The notes under the pieces are model-generated. The model saw only the letters and a program-made list of their open reading frames with translations. It had not been told where the DNA came from and did no database searches. This document shows positions 9,226 through 19,463 of a DNA stretch of 64,000 bases, in pieces (within the stretch, counting starts at the first letter, position 1; every line of letters begins with the position of its first letter). Source of the stretch: Leptospira semungkisensis (GTDB lineage Bacteria; Spirochaetota; Leptospiria; Leptospirales; Leptospiraceae); NCBI RefSeq assembly GCF_004770055.1, contig NZ_RQEP01000010.1, positions 310,001 to 374,000 on the forward strand, read 5' to 3'. The translations under genes were made by a program, and so were the position numbers.

Positions 9226-10788
9226 TTAGCCCTGGGTCCTCAAGGCCTTTTTCAGCAGCTCATCCAGATCCTTTCCGTAAAGAATAGAAAGTCTGGAAGG
9301 ATTATCCGCGAGGAATCTGCGGGCTCCTTCTGTGAAATCAGCGTCTCCGATGATGAATGCCTTGTCCAATCCGAGATCCTTGACCTGGCTGATCGTGTCC
9401 CTAAGGAAGATGTCTGAGATCTTAGCATCCTTCCATTTTCTAAATTTGAAAAGTGCGCGGGTTTCCTTATCCGTCTTATTCAATCCCTGGAAGTTCAGAC
9501 CATCCCCTTCCTTGTTCGGGATCTCTCGGCTCACTGTGTAATTCAAGGCCATGACCACTTTCACGCAAAGATTCTTGAAATCGACTCCCTTGATGGTCCT
9601 GAAATGATCCAAGGCGCTGATCCCAATCTTTCCTACATCTATGATCGTTTTGTTTCCTTCGTCGTCCAGGATCCCTTTGATATGAAAGGACTTGGAGGAC
9701 TTTAATCCCGAAATCTCATAGTATCTTTCTACAGGAAAGAGCTCGTTGAATAATTTGCTGATCTCTTGTTCAGGAGTGAATCCGCTTTTAGCAACCTTGC
9801 CCAACTCCAATCTCTTTGTCTCTACTTGGTACTTGTAATTTGCGAGTTCTATAATTCGATCATCATCCACTCTTTCGGATTCAGCTTCGATCAGAAACTC
9901 ACTTGCGTCTTCCAATCTTCCCATGCTAACCGCTAAGAGAGCAAAATGAAAATCGGAATCGATCAGTTCCTGTTTCCATCCATTATTGCGGGCAGTCTCC
10001 ATACAGAGGCGGGCATGTTTTAATGCTTCGTTCCAATTTGCCTTCTGAATATGTTCGAGCATGATGAATTGAAACAAAGTGTATCTTACGTATTCGTCTG
10101 AGATGACATCTACGATGGAGTTCGCTACTCGGATCGCTTCATCATGCTGTCCAATACGAGAGAGAGCAATGGAGTACAAGAATCCAGCAACGGAAGAAGT
10201 CGGATCTTCTTCGAATGCTTTTTGAAAATAAGGCTTTGGATCTCCCTTACGAAGAATAGCGGCCACTACTCCTTTACCGATAAGAAGAGCAGGCATTTTG
10301 ATCTTCTCATCCGGGATCCTAGAAAGGAATTTATCAGCGATCCCGAATTCTTTCTGGCCGATCGCCATGAAACCGATCCTGATATTCGCCTCAAGATTAT
10401 CAGGATCAACTAATAGAGTATCTGAATAATGGAATACAGCCTCTTCGAATAAGTCTTGTTGATAGAAGATATCCGCGATCCGATTGGAGACTGCTACTTC
10501 CGAAATTTCCTTATCGTAGCTTCCTATTTTTTTGATCTTCTCTAAATGGCGAGCTTCATTGATATGATCACCTTCCATCGCATAGATCTTTGCCATGATG
10601 AAGTTGGCTTTTACATTAGAAGGGTTTGCATCTAGTACGTCTCGGATCAATGTCCTGGAGTCGACGTAGTTACCCATGGCCGCGAGTGCGAGAGCTTTTT
10701 CGAAAGAGTCCTTTTTGGACTGAATGAGAAAGGAACCCGCCGCGACGATCAGAATGATTCCGGCTGCTACTAGAATTACAAAGATCAT
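9226..10788 (-). CDS. membrane-anchored TPR protein with C-terminal Mrr-like domain
   Basis: 520 residues. An N-terminal transmembrane helix (2-22) is followed by TPR-type repeats to about residue 300 ([40 protein letters not shown]). The last 120 residues read like a restriction-endonuclease-like fold of the Mrr group. [16 protein letters not shown] matches the usual FE-x5-LL-x4-GY helix, EGDGLNF the acidic strand, ALFKFRKW the QxK strand, and [18 protein letters not shown] the TTSGFT-x2-A segment, ending [11 protein letters not shown]. The Gln/Glu of the (E/Q)xK motif is not evident, so the domain may bind and not cut. Start ATG at 10788. Confidence 0.78.
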   Translation of the reverse strand: MIFVILVAAGIILIVAAGSFLIQSKKDSFEKALALAAMGNYVDSRTLIRDVLDANPSNVKANFIMAKIYAMEGDHINEARHLEKIKKIGSYDKEISEVAVSNRIADIFYQQDLFEEAVFHYSDTLLVDPDNLEANIRIGFMAIGQKEFGIADKFLSRIPDEKIKMPALLIGKGVVAAILRKGDPKPYFQKAFEEDPTSSVAGFLYSIALSRIGQHDEAIRVANSIVDVISDEYVRYTLFQFIMLEHIQKANWNEALKHARLCMETARNNGWKQELIDSDFHFALLAVSMGRLEDASEFLIEAESERVDDDRIIELANYKYQVETKRLELGKVAKSGFTPEQEISKLFNELFPVERYYEISGLKSSKSFHIKGILDDEGNKTIIDVGKIGISALDHFRTIKGVDFKNLCVKVVMALNYTVSREIPNKEGDGLNFQGLNKTDKETRALFKFRKWKDAKISDIFLRDTISQVKDLGLDKAFIIGDADFTEGARRFLADNPSRLSILYGKDLDELLKKALRTQG

Positions 10789-10858
10789 TTTTCGGAATTT
10801 CTGCTATTAACTAAATTAATGTTGGATAAAATCAAACGTTTTCAATATTCTGCCTTCG

Positions 10859-11383
10859 ATGGGAAGGATCACTTACCTAAGGTTTGCATTTTCCCTTTTT
10901 AGTCGGGATTGGATCACTAGCGTTCTGCATGTCGTCTTCTCCGCGTTCTTCGGATACGGACTCGTATTCGGATTCTTTGCAGCACGCACCGAAAAAATCT
11001 CTGCCGACCTTTCTAGTATCGAGCTGTTCTTGAAATCTCCGTACCTGGTTTTATCTCTTTCTGGGCTCGCATTCATTTTTATGACCATAGTTCGGATCAT
11101 GAGTCGATCCGGTGACAACGGGATCATGATGGCGGTAGGCGGAAATCGGAATGGTGTGGTCTTCCTACAAATCACCGAAGTCTGGCTCATTCATGGGATC
11201 GGCTTCCTGGGTAGCATAATTATCAGTGGTATCCTTCCATTTGGGAACCCTGAATTGGTTTCTTTCTTAGACTATTTGGGATCCTTAGCTCTCGAGATCC
11301 TACTTGTAGGAGGAATCGCCGGTTTCTGCGCCTTCCTCTATACCTTAATCGACCCATACAAATCGATCCGGAGGGGAAAATGA
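10859..11383 (+). CDS. small FtsX-like ABC permease
   Basis: 174 residues with four hydrophobic segments. The core ([20 protein letters not shown], then [16 protein letters not shown]) matches the conserved ALG/GxxR-type cytosolic loop and following helix of FtsX/MacB/LolC permeases. The large periplasmic domain of that family is missing, so this is a minimal permease of about half normal size. It overlaps the ATPase gene by 4 nt (ATGA at 11380). Together they would make a type VII-like mechanotransmission ABC unit acting on envelope lipids or proteins; the substrate is unknown. Confidence 0.75.
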   Translation: MGRITYLRFAFSLFSRDWITSVLHVVFSAFFGYGLVFGFFAARTEKISADLSSIELFLKSPYLVLSLSGLAFIFMTIVRIMSRSGDNGIMMAVGGNRNGVVFLQITEVWLIHGIGFLGSIIISGILPFGNPELVSFLDYLGSLALEILLVGGIAGFCAFLYTLIDPYKSIRRGK

Positions 11384-12045
11384 TCCTTCGGATTAATAAT
11401 CTCTCCCGATTCTACGGCTCCACTAAGGCTGTGAACGGAGTTTCTTTCGATATCAATCAATCAGACTATGTCGCGATTGTAGGGCCTTCCGGTTCCGGCA
11501 AAACCACCCTACTCTCTATGATTACTGGAATGTTATCCAGCACTTCCGGTGAGATCTATTTCGATACATTAAGACTTTCCTCCATGAGCAAATCGGAGTT
11601 AGCTAAATTCCGGGCCAAAAGCATAGGATTGATCTTTCAGTTCTCCGAGTTAGTTTCTCACCTAACTGTCGAAGAGAATATTCTTCTTCCTGCGCTTTTA
11701 GTGGGGAAGTTTCCAGAACAGGAATATAAGGAAAAATGCGAATACTTGATCTCCAGTTTGCATTTGCAGGCGATCCGAGATCAATTGCCTACTCGACTTT
11801 CAGGCGGGCAGATCCAGATGACTGCGATCGCAAGAGCATTGATCAATGAACCTGAGATTCTTTTAGCAGATGAACCTTCCGGAGATTTGGATCCGGAGAA
11901 TAGTGAACTAGTACGTAAACTTCTTTCAGATTTCAACTCGAGAGGACTCACCATTCTTCTCGTAACCCACGATATGAATCTTGCCTTCGACGCAAAGACA
12001 ATCTACGAAATGAGAGAAGGAAGTTTTACCAGAGTCGTTAAATGA
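11380..12045 (+). CDS. ABC transporter ATP-binding protein (LolD/MacB group)
   Basis: 221 residues, one nucleotide-binding domain. Walker A is GPSGSGKTT (about 35-43), the Q-loop is LIFQFSELV, the signature is LSGGQ (about 140), Walker B is [10 protein letters not shown] (about 162-171), and the H-loop is LLVTHD. The segment around [11 protein letters not shown] is that of the LolD/MacB/FtsE branch, which agrees with the FtsX-like partner encoded by the gene overlapping its start. It overlaps the next gene, a ROK kinase, by 4 nt as well. Confidence 0.93.
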   Translation: MILRINNLSRFYGSTKAVNGVSFDINQSDYVAIVGPSGSGKTTLLSMITGMLSSTSGEIYFDTLRLSSMSKSELAKFRAKSIGLIFQFSELVSHLTVEENILLPALLVGKFPEQEYKEKCEYLISSLHLQAIRDQLPTRLSGGQIQMTAIARALINEPEILLADEPSGDLDPENSELVRKLLSDFNSRGLTILLVTHDMNLAFDAKTIYEMREGSFTRVVK

Positions 12046-12947
12046 GCCTTGTTCTAGGCATGGATATAGGTGCTCAAAGCGTAAAGGCTTGTCTCACCAA
12101 TCAAGAAGGTTCTCTCTTATACCAATGCGATCGAAAGACCGGTCCGGAGACAGACAACAAAGAGTTTCTTTCTCTGTTGGAAGATTCAGTTTCTGAAATA
12201 TTACGTTTTTCGAAAGAACCAATTGCATCTATCGGAATCGGAAGCCCTGGCCCTATCGATAAGGAAAACGGGATCTTGGTTTCTTCTGCCAATCTTCCTA
12301 AATTGAAGAATGTTCCTCTTGTTTCTCACCTAAAGAATACGTTTCGTATTCCAGTATATTATGATAACGACGCAAACTGCGCGGCCTTGGGAGAATACTG
12401 GTTCGGTTCCGGAAAGAATTCCCCAAACTTGATCGTTCTTACTTTAGGAACCGGACTCGGTGGTGGCTGGATCTTAGAAGGGAAACTATTCGACGGTTAT
12501 AAAGGAAATTCTTTGGAAGTAGGACATACCACCATCCGCCCCGGAGGCGCGCTCTGCGGTTGCGGACAAAGAGGATGTATAGAAGCATATTTTAGTGCAT
12601 CCGGATTTTCTTCTAGATACCAAGAAAAAACCGGCAAGATCTTATCCAGTGTGGAAAGCCTCTTCGAAGAAGAAGAAAAAGGAGATCCTTCCTCAAAACA
12701 AATCCTGGAGGAAGGAATCGAGGCACTCGCCGAAACGATCCGAAATCTAATTCACCTATTCAATCCGGAATGTATCGTGCTTTCCGGAGGGATTGCCAAG
12801 TCTTATTCCAAGTTCGGAAAACGGCTTGAAAATCGAGTCGGAGAAATCATCTTTCCAATATTCAAAGACTATACAAGAATCCTGCCGGGCGGTTCCGTTA
12901 CGGGAGCATTGGGAGCAGCGAGTCTCTGCTTGGACAATAAATTATGA
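12042..12947 (+). CDS. ROK-family sugar kinase (probable glucokinase)
   Basis: 301 residues. The ATP phosphate motif [13 protein letters not shown] starts the protein. The sugar-binding [10 protein letters not shown], the catalytic Asp in [15 protein letters not shown], the GLGGGWI loop, the ROK zinc-site pattern HTTIRPGG...[12 protein letters not shown] and the C-terminal LSGGIAKS are all present. ROK kinases phosphorylate glucose or related hexoses in the cytoplasm; glucose is the likeliest substrate but the sequence does not settle it. Start ATG overlaps the ATPase stop, and the HIT gene overlaps its own stop, so the gene belongs to the 10859-14272 operon. Confidence 0.88.
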   Translation: MSLVLGMDIGAQSVKACLTNQEGSLLYQCDRKTGPETDNKEFLSLLEDSVSEILRFSKEPIASIGIGSPGPIDKENGILVSSANLPKLKNVPLVSHLKNTFRIPVYYDNDANCAALGEYWFGSGKNSPNLIVLTLGTGLGGGWILEGKLFDGYKGNSLEVGHTTIRPGGALCGCGQRGCIEAYFSASGFSSRYQEKTGKILSSVESLFEEEEKGDPSSKQILEEGIEALAETIRNLIHLFNPECIVLSGGIAKSYSKFGKRLENRVGEIIFPIFKDYTRILPGGSVTGALGAASLCLDNKL

Positions 12948-13294
12948 GCGATCCGAACTGTTTATTTTGTAAAATCATCAAAAAAGAGATCCCAGCCAAA
13001 ATAGAATTCGAAGACGAGAATCTATTAGCTTTTTATGATATAACTCCTCAGGCCCCCACTCACCTACTCGTCATTCCCAAAAAGCATATCGCATCCTTAG
13101 ACAAGGCAGAATCTTCAGATAAGGCTCTTATCGGCGAGCTCCTATTAAGAGTCTCCGAGATAGCAAAGTCTTTAGGCTTAGACAAGGAAGGATTTAGAGT
13201 AGTGAATAACGCGGGAGCCTTGGGAGGACAAACTGTATTTCATTTGCATTTCCATCTCTTGGGCGGAAGACAAATGAAATGGCCTCCTGGTTGA
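12944..13294 (+). CDS. HIT-family nucleotide-binding protein
   Basis: 116 residues, full length for an HinT-type protein. The N terminus [14 protein letters not shown] and the histidine triad HLHFHLLGG near the C terminus (His-x-His-x-His) are intact. Such proteins hydrolyse adenosine 5'-phosphoramidates and acyl-adenylates. The ATG overlaps the ROK kinase stop by 4 nt; the flippase-like gene begins 18 nt downstream. The Cys pair near the N terminus (CLFC) is that of zinc-containing HinT variants, with His and a further ligand supplied later. Confidence 0.93.
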   Translation: MSDPNCLFCKIIKKEIPAKIEFEDENLLAFYDITPQAPTHLLVIPKKHIASLDKAESSDKALIGELLLRVSEIAKSLGLDKEGFRVVNNAGALGGQTVFHLHFHLLGGRQMKWPPG

Positions 13295-13312
13295 TCTTTA
13301 CGGAGAATTGTT

Positions 13313-14272
<960 letters not shown>

Positions 14273-14289
14273 GAACTGTTGAGGGTTAT

Positions 14290-14298
14290 TGTGGGAAC
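14290..14298 (+). repeat. TGTGGGAAC short element, copy 1
   Basis: The 9-mer TGTGGGAAC lies 18 nt after the stop of the flippase-like gene. It opens a small hairpin GGGAA-CTAAAAA-TTCCC (14293-14309). The same 9-mer occurs at 47833 and, inverted, at 47904. All three are outside, or at the edge of, coding sequence. Confidence 0.4.
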
Positions 14299-14371
14299 TA
14301 AAAATTCCCGCTTGCGAACATAAGGCTTTTCTGATATAGGGAAATAGGCTTCTCCCACTAGCCCGCCTCCG

Positions 14372-14388
14372 CCACCCAATTCGGGTGG
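14372..14388. repeat. GC-rich stem-loop CCACCC-AATTC-GGGTGG
   Basis: A perfect 6-bp inverted repeat with a 5-nt loop, inside an unusually GC-rich patch (14361-14400) between two convergent genes. A related C-rich/G-rich hairpin with the core GGGTGGGGGC lies at 47726-47745. Likely a dispersed intergenic element or transcription terminator. Confidence 0.5.
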
Positions 14389-14403
14389 GGGCCGCGCACA
14401 AGC

Positions 14404-14428
14404 GCCGGAACGGAAGTTCCGTTCCGGC
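14404..14428. terminator. 25-nt near-perfect palindrome, candidate bidirectional terminator
   Basis: GCCGGAACGGAA-G-TTCCGTTCCGGC: two 12-nt arms that are exact reverse complements around a single G. As RNA it folds into a 10-bp stem with a 5-nt loop on either strand. It sits midway between the convergent flippase-like gene and the lipoprotein gene, the expected place for a shared terminator. There is no strong T-run on either side, so factor-dependent or imperfect intrinsic termination is possible. Confidence 0.6.
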
Positions 14429-14439
14429 TTAATTGGAGA

Positions 14440-14862
14440 TTACTCTGGTTTGGTCAGTTTATCCAGATCTTCACAGCCTGGAATATTCAACTTTTTGCCT
14501 CTCGAATTTTTGAAAGGTTCACAGGTTGAAGATTCCAATCCTGAAATACAAGCTTCGAATGTGGAAACCATTTCAGGAGTCACTTGCTCCTTCTTCTCTA
14601 ATCTCCGCTTCTTGGACTTTTCAAATTCCTCTTGGAAATGACTCACGCAATTCTCTTCCGATTGCATGAATGGAGGAATCATATTCCGATACTGAGCAGG
14701 GATCTTTTCCAACTCATCCTTTGTGCATTCGATCGTTTTAGAACAAATTGCTTTTTGAAAACGGGGAACTAACTCCGCGAGCTTTTCTTCAGGAGACTTA
14801 GAAGAGCAATAAGCAAACAAAAGTCCTGCGAGAAGGAACATTAGAATTTTTGTATATTTCAT
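14440..14862 (-). CDS. Cys-containing small lipoprotein
   Basis: 140 residues from the ATG at 14862, which has GGAG seven bases upstream (TATGGAGTTTTCAATG). An in-frame ATG at 14943 would put 27 charged residues before the signal peptide and is rejected. The signal peptide MKYTKILMFLLAGLLFAYC ends in lipobox FAYC. The mature part has several paired cysteines (AICSKTIECTKDE, SEENCVSHF, FEACISGLESSTCEPF, PGCED) that probably form disulphides in a helical fold. It resembles a leptospiral lipoprotein family known from genome annotation (TIGR04454 type), from memory and unproven. Confidence 0.75.
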   Translation of the reverse strand: MKYTKILMFLLAGLLFAYCSSKSPEEKLAELVPRFQKAICSKTIECTKDELEKIPAQYRNMIPPFMQSEENCVSHFQEEFEKSKKRRLEKKEQVTPEMVSTFEACISGLESSTCEPFKNSRGKKLNIPGCEDLDKLTKPE

Positions 14863-15067
14863 TGAAAACTCCATAAATAATTTTTTGAACAAGGCTAATT
14901 TGTGGGAGCTCCAACGAAAATCCTTTTTCATAGCCTTACTCAAATTAAACTAGTTTTCTCCGTTTTAATGGAGGATTTATCTTCTTTTTTGCGTCTGAAA
15001 CGTTTCGAAATGATTTTTTTATTTCCAAATTTGACAAGGAAAGGTAGCTTCTGATCCCTCTGGTCCT

Positions 15068-16354
15068 ATGGAAAAAACAAAGAATGGCAAGAATTCAAGA
15101 GTAGTAGTAACCGGAATAGGAGTCATACTCCCCAATACTTTCAGCACAGGGGATTTCTGGACGAATATTTCGGAAGGCAAATCCCAATTAGATTTCATTA
15201 CTCGCTTTCCCACAGACAATTTTCCGATCAAAGTTGCGGGCGAAATGAATACCTTTGATTGGAGAAAGCATCTTCCCGATCTAAGTGACAAATACGCTAA
15301 GAATTATAATACGGAAACTCTCGCGCTTATGTCCGCGATGGAAGAAGCCAATAAGGATGCGGGTATCAAGAGAGGCGATCTGGAGCCAAGCAGAGTCGGA
15401 TTCATAGATTCTTCTTCCAGAGCATCTCTTTCTTGGTGGGATTTTGCCTGGAGAAAGTATCTGGAGGAAAAGGATCATAACGTGTTCGACCGTTATTCGG
15501 TCCTTACATCTATGGCCTCCAATCCAACTAATCTAACGGCGATTAACGCGAATATCCAAGGATTCGTGACTACTGTTTCCGCTGCCTGCGTAGGCGGCCA
15601 TCATGCAATCAGTCTTTGCTACCAAGCTATCCGAAAAGGAAGAGCCGAAGTCATGTATGCGGGTGGTCATGAGTTTCCCCTCTTACAACCTTTAATGCTG
15701 ATGTATTCCGATCCGTTAAGCAGGGTTATGTCCTTAGAAAAAGATAATCCTAAGCGAGGAATTCGTCCCTACGATAAGACTAGAGATGGATTCCTATTGG
15801 GAGAAGGAGCAGTGGTCCTCGTTTTAGAAAGATTGGACCGAGCCTTGCAAAGAGGAGCAAGGATCTACTCCGAGATTTTAGGAACCTACAGCTATAATGA
15901 AGCGGATCACGCCATGAGAATGGACCTCACAGGCAAGAAGGCCGCAAACGGTTTAAAACATTTGATGAAGATCAGTAACCTTAGACTGGGAGATATTGAC
16001 TATTTTTGCGGACATGGAACCGCAACCCACAATAACGATTTAGCGGAAAGTAGAGCTATCTCTCTTCTCTATGAAGGACGTCCTAAATTCCATTGGGGGC
16101 CTGTTGGCTCGATAAAACCGATTTTCGGTCATACCTTCGGAGCCGCGGGGATCATCAATGTAGCAGCGACCTCTCTTATGCTAAAGAATCAAATCCTTTG
16201 TCCTACCATTAATTTGGAAACTCCCGATCCTGAATGCGATCATGATCATATTGCGGAAGGCCAACGCAAAGCAAAAGTCCGACACGCAATCTCTATGGCA
16301 TTTGCGATCGGAAGCCAATCTTCTTTTGTTAGCATGGCTGCACCGGAGTTCTGA
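15068..16354 (+). CDS. beta-ketoacyl-ACP synthase (KAS I/II, FabF-like)
   Basis: 428 residues, thiolase fold. The catalytic Cys is in TVSAACVGGHHA (near residue 177). The two His are in FCGHGTATHNND (near 317) and KPIFGHTFGAAG (near 357), so the Cys-His-His triad is complete. The start VVVTGIGVILPNT is typical. It condenses malonyl-ACP with acyl-ACP in fatty-acid or related lipid synthesis. The inserted text SSSRASLSWWDFAW suggests a divergent member, not the housekeeping FabF. A SiaB-like kinase gene follows after 8 nt, an unusual partner for a ketoacyl synthase. Confidence 0.88.
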   Translation: MEKTKNGKNSRVVVTGIGVILPNTFSTGDFWTNISEGKSQLDFITRFPTDNFPIKVAGEMNTFDWRKHLPDLSDKYAKNYNTETLALMSAMEEANKDAGIKRGDLEPSRVGFIDSSSRASLSWWDFAWRKYLEEKDHNVFDRYSVLTSMASNPTNLTAINANIQGFVTTVSAACVGGHHAISLCYQAIRKGRAEVMYAGGHEFPLLQPLMLMYSDPLSRVMSLEKDNPKRGIRPYDKTRDGFLLGEGAVVLVLERLDRALQRGARIYSEILGTYSYNEADHAMRMDLTGKKAANGLKHLMKISNLRLGDIDYFCGHGTATHNNDLAESRAISLLYEGRPKFHWGPVGSIKPIFGHTFGAAGIINVAATSLMLKNQILCPTINLETPDPECDHDHIAEGQRKAKVRHAISMAFAIGSQSSFVSMAAPEF

Positions 16355-16362
16355 GGATTAGA

Positions 16363-16890
16363 ATGCAACTATCAAAACAGTATAATATTCTAAAGAGAAC
16401 GGGAGTTGCCCTGCTCTACAAGGGTCCCTTTTCCGAGACTACGATATCCGCTTTAAACGAACTATTGAAAGAGAAACTCGAAGGAGAAAAGAAGAAGAAT
16501 CGCATACTCACTGTATTCGTTGAAATGGCACAGAATGTGGCCCATTACTCTGTAGAAAGAGATGAGAAAAGCGGAATAGGCATCTTGGCACTTCGCAAGA
16601 AAGCTCATAACTGGGAATTGAATTGCGGGAATGCGATCGACTCTTCTCAAGGCGAATTCTTAAAGAAGAAGATAGAAGAGATCAAAAGTCTTTCAGAAGA
16701 AGAATTAAAACAAAAATATAACGAACAGATCCGTTCGGACCGACCTGAAAAAAGCAAAGGTGCCGGATTAGGATTCTACGAGATTACCCGTAAATCGGAC
16801 CTTCCTTTGGTCAGCCAATTCGAAGAAGGCGAAGAAGGAGGAATTTTCTTTAGACTAACCGCAAGATTCCTTTTGGAGGAAGGAGAATAG
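16363..16890 (+). CDS. SiaB-like GHKL protein kinase
   Basis: 175 residues. It shows the small GHKL-type kinase pattern of SiaB: an N-box FVEMAQNVAHYSVE with Glu and Asn, the strand GIGILALRKK, and a G-box near the end KGAGLGFYEITRKSDLPL. It is clearly homologous over its length to the protein encoded at 28563. SiaB in Pseudomonas phosphorylates SiaC; no SiaC-like gene lies beside this copy, so its target is unknown. A PP2C phosphatase gene converges on it 20 nt away. Start ATG with AGGA 7 nt upstream. Confidence 0.8.
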   Translation: MQLSKQYNILKRTGVALLYKGPFSETTISALNELLKEKLEGEKKKNRILTVFVEMAQNVAHYSVERDEKSGIGILALRKKAHNWELNCGNAIDSSQGEFLKKKIEEIKSLSEEELKQKYNEQIRSDRPEKSKGAGLGFYEITRKSDLPLVSQFEEGEEGGIFFRLTARFLLEEGE

Positions 16891-16910
16891 TCTTATAATA
16901 TTATAAAAAT

Positions 16911-17675
16911 TTAAACCGATTCTACCTGTATAATAAGCACGGTATGATTGTCTCTGGTCAAATGTATATTCGCTTCTTCTGAAAGGATTCTACAAGTTTC
17001 TCTGAGATCGTGACTTTCTCTCAGTATTTTTTCCATCTGATCTATATTCAAAACTTCTGTAAGACCGTCGGTGCAGAGTAATAAAAAATCACCTTTCGAT
17101 AATTTTCCGGAGTAATCGAAGATATCGGCTTCCATACTCTTGCTTCCACCACCGATACAACTCGTGAGAAGATGCCTTCCGTGACTCAGGCCCAATTCCT
17201 CACTGATATTATGATCTACAGTGACTTTTCTTAAACCGTCTTTGTCTAGATGATAGAGTCGGCTATCGCCTACATTAAAGATCCAAGACTTTCTCTTGCC
17301 GAGTAAACAACCCACCAGAGTCGTTCCCATCTTTGGCTTATGAATGGATTCACCGTAAGAGTTGACTTCATTATTGATCTTGCGGAGTAGATTCTTCCAT
17401 CCGGTAGGAGGAAGTTCTTCGATAGGACGAATTGCCCTTTCCATCCAAGAAAGTTTTTCCAAGGCCACTCTACTTGCAACCTCTCCTGCCTCATGTCCAC
17501 CTAAGCCATCCGCAAGAGCAAATAGACCGGCAACAGAATCCGTATCTAATGTCTGAACGGAATCCAATTCTCCATGAGTTTGACTACAAATGATCGTCTC
17601 TATCGCGAGAAGAGAGTCTTCATTGTGGGATCGAAAGTTTCCCTTATCCGTAATTGCGTAATACCGGAGTTTCAT
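16911..17675 (-). CDS. PP2C-family Ser/Thr protein phosphatase
   Basis: 254 residues, a stand-alone PPM phosphatase. Motifs run in order: TDKGNFRSHNEDS (metal Asp in HNED), FALADGLGGHEAGEVAS, GTTLVGCLL, FNVGDSRLYHL, DHNISEELG, LLLCTDGLTEVL and DNHTVLIIQ. The metal-binding Asp residues are all present, so it should be active. It is cytoplasmic, with no membrane segment. It is convergent with the SiaB-like kinase gene; whether the two act on a common phosphoprotein is speculation. No SpoIIE-type sensor domain is attached. Confidence 0.92.
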   Translation of the reverse strand: MKLRYYAITDKGNFRSHNEDSLLAIETIICSQTHGELDSVQTLDTDSVAGLFALADGLGGHEAGEVASRVALEKLSWMERAIRPIEELPPTGWKNLLRKINNEVNSYGESIHKPKMGTTLVGCLLGKRKSWIFNVGDSRLYHLDKDGLRKVTVDHNISEELGLSHGRHLLTSCIGGGSKSMEADIFDYSGKLSKGDFLLLCTDGLTEVLNIDQMEKILRESHDLRETCRILSEEANIHLTRDNHTVLIIQVESV

Positions 17676-17826
17676 ATTTTCTTGCCGGACAAACCGCGTC
17701 CACGGTTTCGAAACGAAATAACGTAAGAATGACCCATCGGAACATTCCTACAAGAAAAAAGAATAGATCGGGTCTGAAAGAAGATAACAGAATTTTGATA
17801 AAGAATCAATGCGTGAGATCCGGATT

Positions 17827-18588
17827 TTACTTTGCAGTATATCCGCCGTCTACGGGAAGCGCCACTCCAGTCACGAAAGAAGCCTCGTCGGAACATAACC
17901 AAACTGCTGCCTTGGCCACTTCTTCCGGTTCTGAGAGACGATTTACAGGATGCAAACGAGTGATCTTTTTTTCCGCGTCTTTCGGATCGGGAGAAGAATG
18001 AAACAGACCTTCTAACATTTCTGTGCGAATGAATCCGGGACAAACCGCGTTCACTCTTATCCTCTTCTCCGCGTATTCTAAGGCTGCTGATTTGGTTAAT
18101 CCTACTACTCCGTGTTTGGCGGCTGTATAAGGAGCAACTTTCCAATCGGCTCCGACAAGACCAGCTATGGAGGAAATATTCACTATGGAACCTGCTCCCC
18201 TCTTTAGCAATAGCTCTATCTCGTATTTCATGCAAAGCCATGTACCTTTCAAATCCACTGCGAGGACCTTATCCCAAACTTTTTCAGGATAAAGATGCAG
18301 ATCAGTAGACAAACCGCCTACTGCGGCATTGTTTACTGCGTAGTCCAATCCACCGAATTCGGACTCTGCCTTCAGGACAAAATCTTTTACCTGCGAATCG
18401 TTAGACACATCGCAAGGAAAGAATTTCGCTATTCCTCCGGATTTTGCGACTTCCTCTTCGACTTTTTTTCCTTCTTCTTCTCTTCGTCCGCAAAAAAGAA
18501 CCTTGGCTCCTCTGGATGCGAATTCGAGAACAATGGATTTGCCGATGCCCGCGTTCCCTCCGGTGACTAAAGCGACCTTGTTTTTCAT
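17827..18588 (-). CDS. SDR-family NAD(P)-dependent oxidoreductase
   Basis: 253 residues, classical short-chain dehydrogenase. The cofactor loop is TGGNAGIGKS (near 9), the structural NNAA is seen as YAVNNAAVG, the catalytic Ser is in IVNISSIAG, and Tyr-x3-Lys in APYTAAKHGVVG. VCPGFIRTEM and the C-terminal VTGVALPVDGGY are typical. The Arg in FCGRREEE after beta-2 suggests NADP(H) preference. It overlaps the stop of the thioesterase/four-helix gene by 4 nt, so it is the last of three genes probably handling acyl compounds. Confidence 0.9.
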   Translation of the reverse strand: MKNKVALVTGGNAGIGKSIVLEFASRGAKVLFCGRREEEGKKVEEEVAKSGGIAKFFPCDVSNDSQVKDFVLKAESEFGGLDYAVNNAAVGGLSTDLHLYPEKVWDKVLAVDLKGTWLCMKYEIELLLKRGAGSIVNISSIAGLVGADWKVAPYTAAKHGVVGLTKSAALEYAEKRIRVNAVCPGFIRTEMLEGLFHSSPDPKDAEKKITRLHPVNRLSEPEEVAKAAVWLCSDEASFVTGVALPVDGGYTAK

Positions 18589-19463
18589 CGGATCTTTCTC
18601 GCCTCTCCGGTTCGTACTCTATTTAAGTATTTCTTTAAATGCGAATTGATGATCTCTAAATCATCCAACTCTTGAGAAGGATCCACGACGCCTAAGTCCG
18701 CTACCAAAATAAGAAGATAACGCAATTCTTCCAGATGGACTTTTGCCTTGAGTATGTTCTTGATCTTCTCGGAGCGGATCCTGGTTCCCCAGGCACCTGC
18801 AATTCTAACAGGCAAGAGAGAAGAGACCGATTTGATATGATCGATCAGGTTCGGCTCCACCTTCTCCTTCCAAGTATCGCAAAGCTCGTACAAGTGTAGA
18901 AGAAATACGTGAGCGAGTTTCCAAACTTCTAGTTTACGAAAACCTGATACGAATCCGTCCGGACCCAGAGTCCCGGAAGAACCTGCGCCGATCTCCGGGC
19001 TTGCTTGGGAAATGATCTTTCCACCTTCAAATTTCTTTCTGAATGCATCCGGAATTGGAACGACCTTTCTCTGAGAATAATCGAAGAACAAGACCCTTAT
19101 CTTAACGACTGAGACCTTCTCCGATCTATTCTTCTTAGAAAGTCTGAAATAAAGATCGAAGGACTTTTCTCCCATATTATCCAAAGAGACATCGATGATT
19201 ACTTTATCTTTATATAATAGTTCGCCTTGGTATTGAATGAAAGCATTCGCAAAAATGATACTGTTCCCATGAATATCGGTTACAGAGTATCCAAGGTATT
19301 GGAAGAATTGCAAATGAGCTTCCATCACAAGATCCAGAATACTGGCAAAGGACACATGTATGTCCAGGCTCAGATCTATCTTACGGATCGGGATCTCCGT
19401 AGAAAAATAATACCGAGAAGGAAACTCCGAGTCGGTGTTTTCGATCTGGGGTTTGGAATTCAT
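18585..19463 (-). CDS. hotdog thioesterase fused to a four-helix-bundle (S23/IVS-type) domain
   Basis: 292 residues with two parts. Residues 1-145 are a 4HBT-like hotdog domain: ASILDLVMEAHLQFFQYLG, FANAFIQYQGELLYKDKVI, then VVKIRVLFFDYSQRKVVPIP. After a Gly/Ser linker, residues 175-290 match the four-helix-bundle family named after the 23S rRNA intervening-sequence protein (FRKLEVWKLAHVFLLHLYEL, then LLPVRIAGAWGTR and LEELRYLLILVADLG). The thioesterase half is a paralogue of the gene directly upstream, which overlaps it by 4 nt. The four-helix domain has no established enzymatic role and may mediate oligomerisation. Confidence 0.8.
   Translation of the reverse strand: MNSKPQIENTDSEFPSRYYFSTEIPIRKIDLSLDIHVSFASILDLVMEAHLQFFQYLGYSVTDIHGNSIIFANAFIQYQGELLYKDKVIIDVSLDNMGEKSFDLYFRLSKKNRSEKVSVVKIRVLFFDYSQRKVVPIPDAFRKKFEGGKIISQASPEIGAGSSGTLGPDGFVSGFRKLEVWKLAHVFLLHLYELCDTWKEKVEPNLIDHIKSVSSLLPVRIAGAWGTRIRSEKIKNILKAKVHLEELRYLLILVADLGVVDPSQELDDLEIINSHLKKYLNRVRTGEARKIR

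Noticed and set aside
14997..15006. Palindrome GAAACGTTTC upstream of the ketoacyl synthase gene
   Set aside because: Only 10 nt, no second copy noticed, and the nearby TTGACA at 15031 lacks a matching -10.
16893..16906. 14-nt palindrome TTATAATATTATAA between convergent genes
   Set aside because: Consists only of A and T, a short distance after the stop; too likely by chance in AT-rich spacer to call a site.
17672..18241. Long open frame (189 codons) opposite the SDR gene
   Set aside because: It is antisense-frame shadow of a clear SDR gene on the same strand in another register; its translation is Arg/Ser-rich with no domain.
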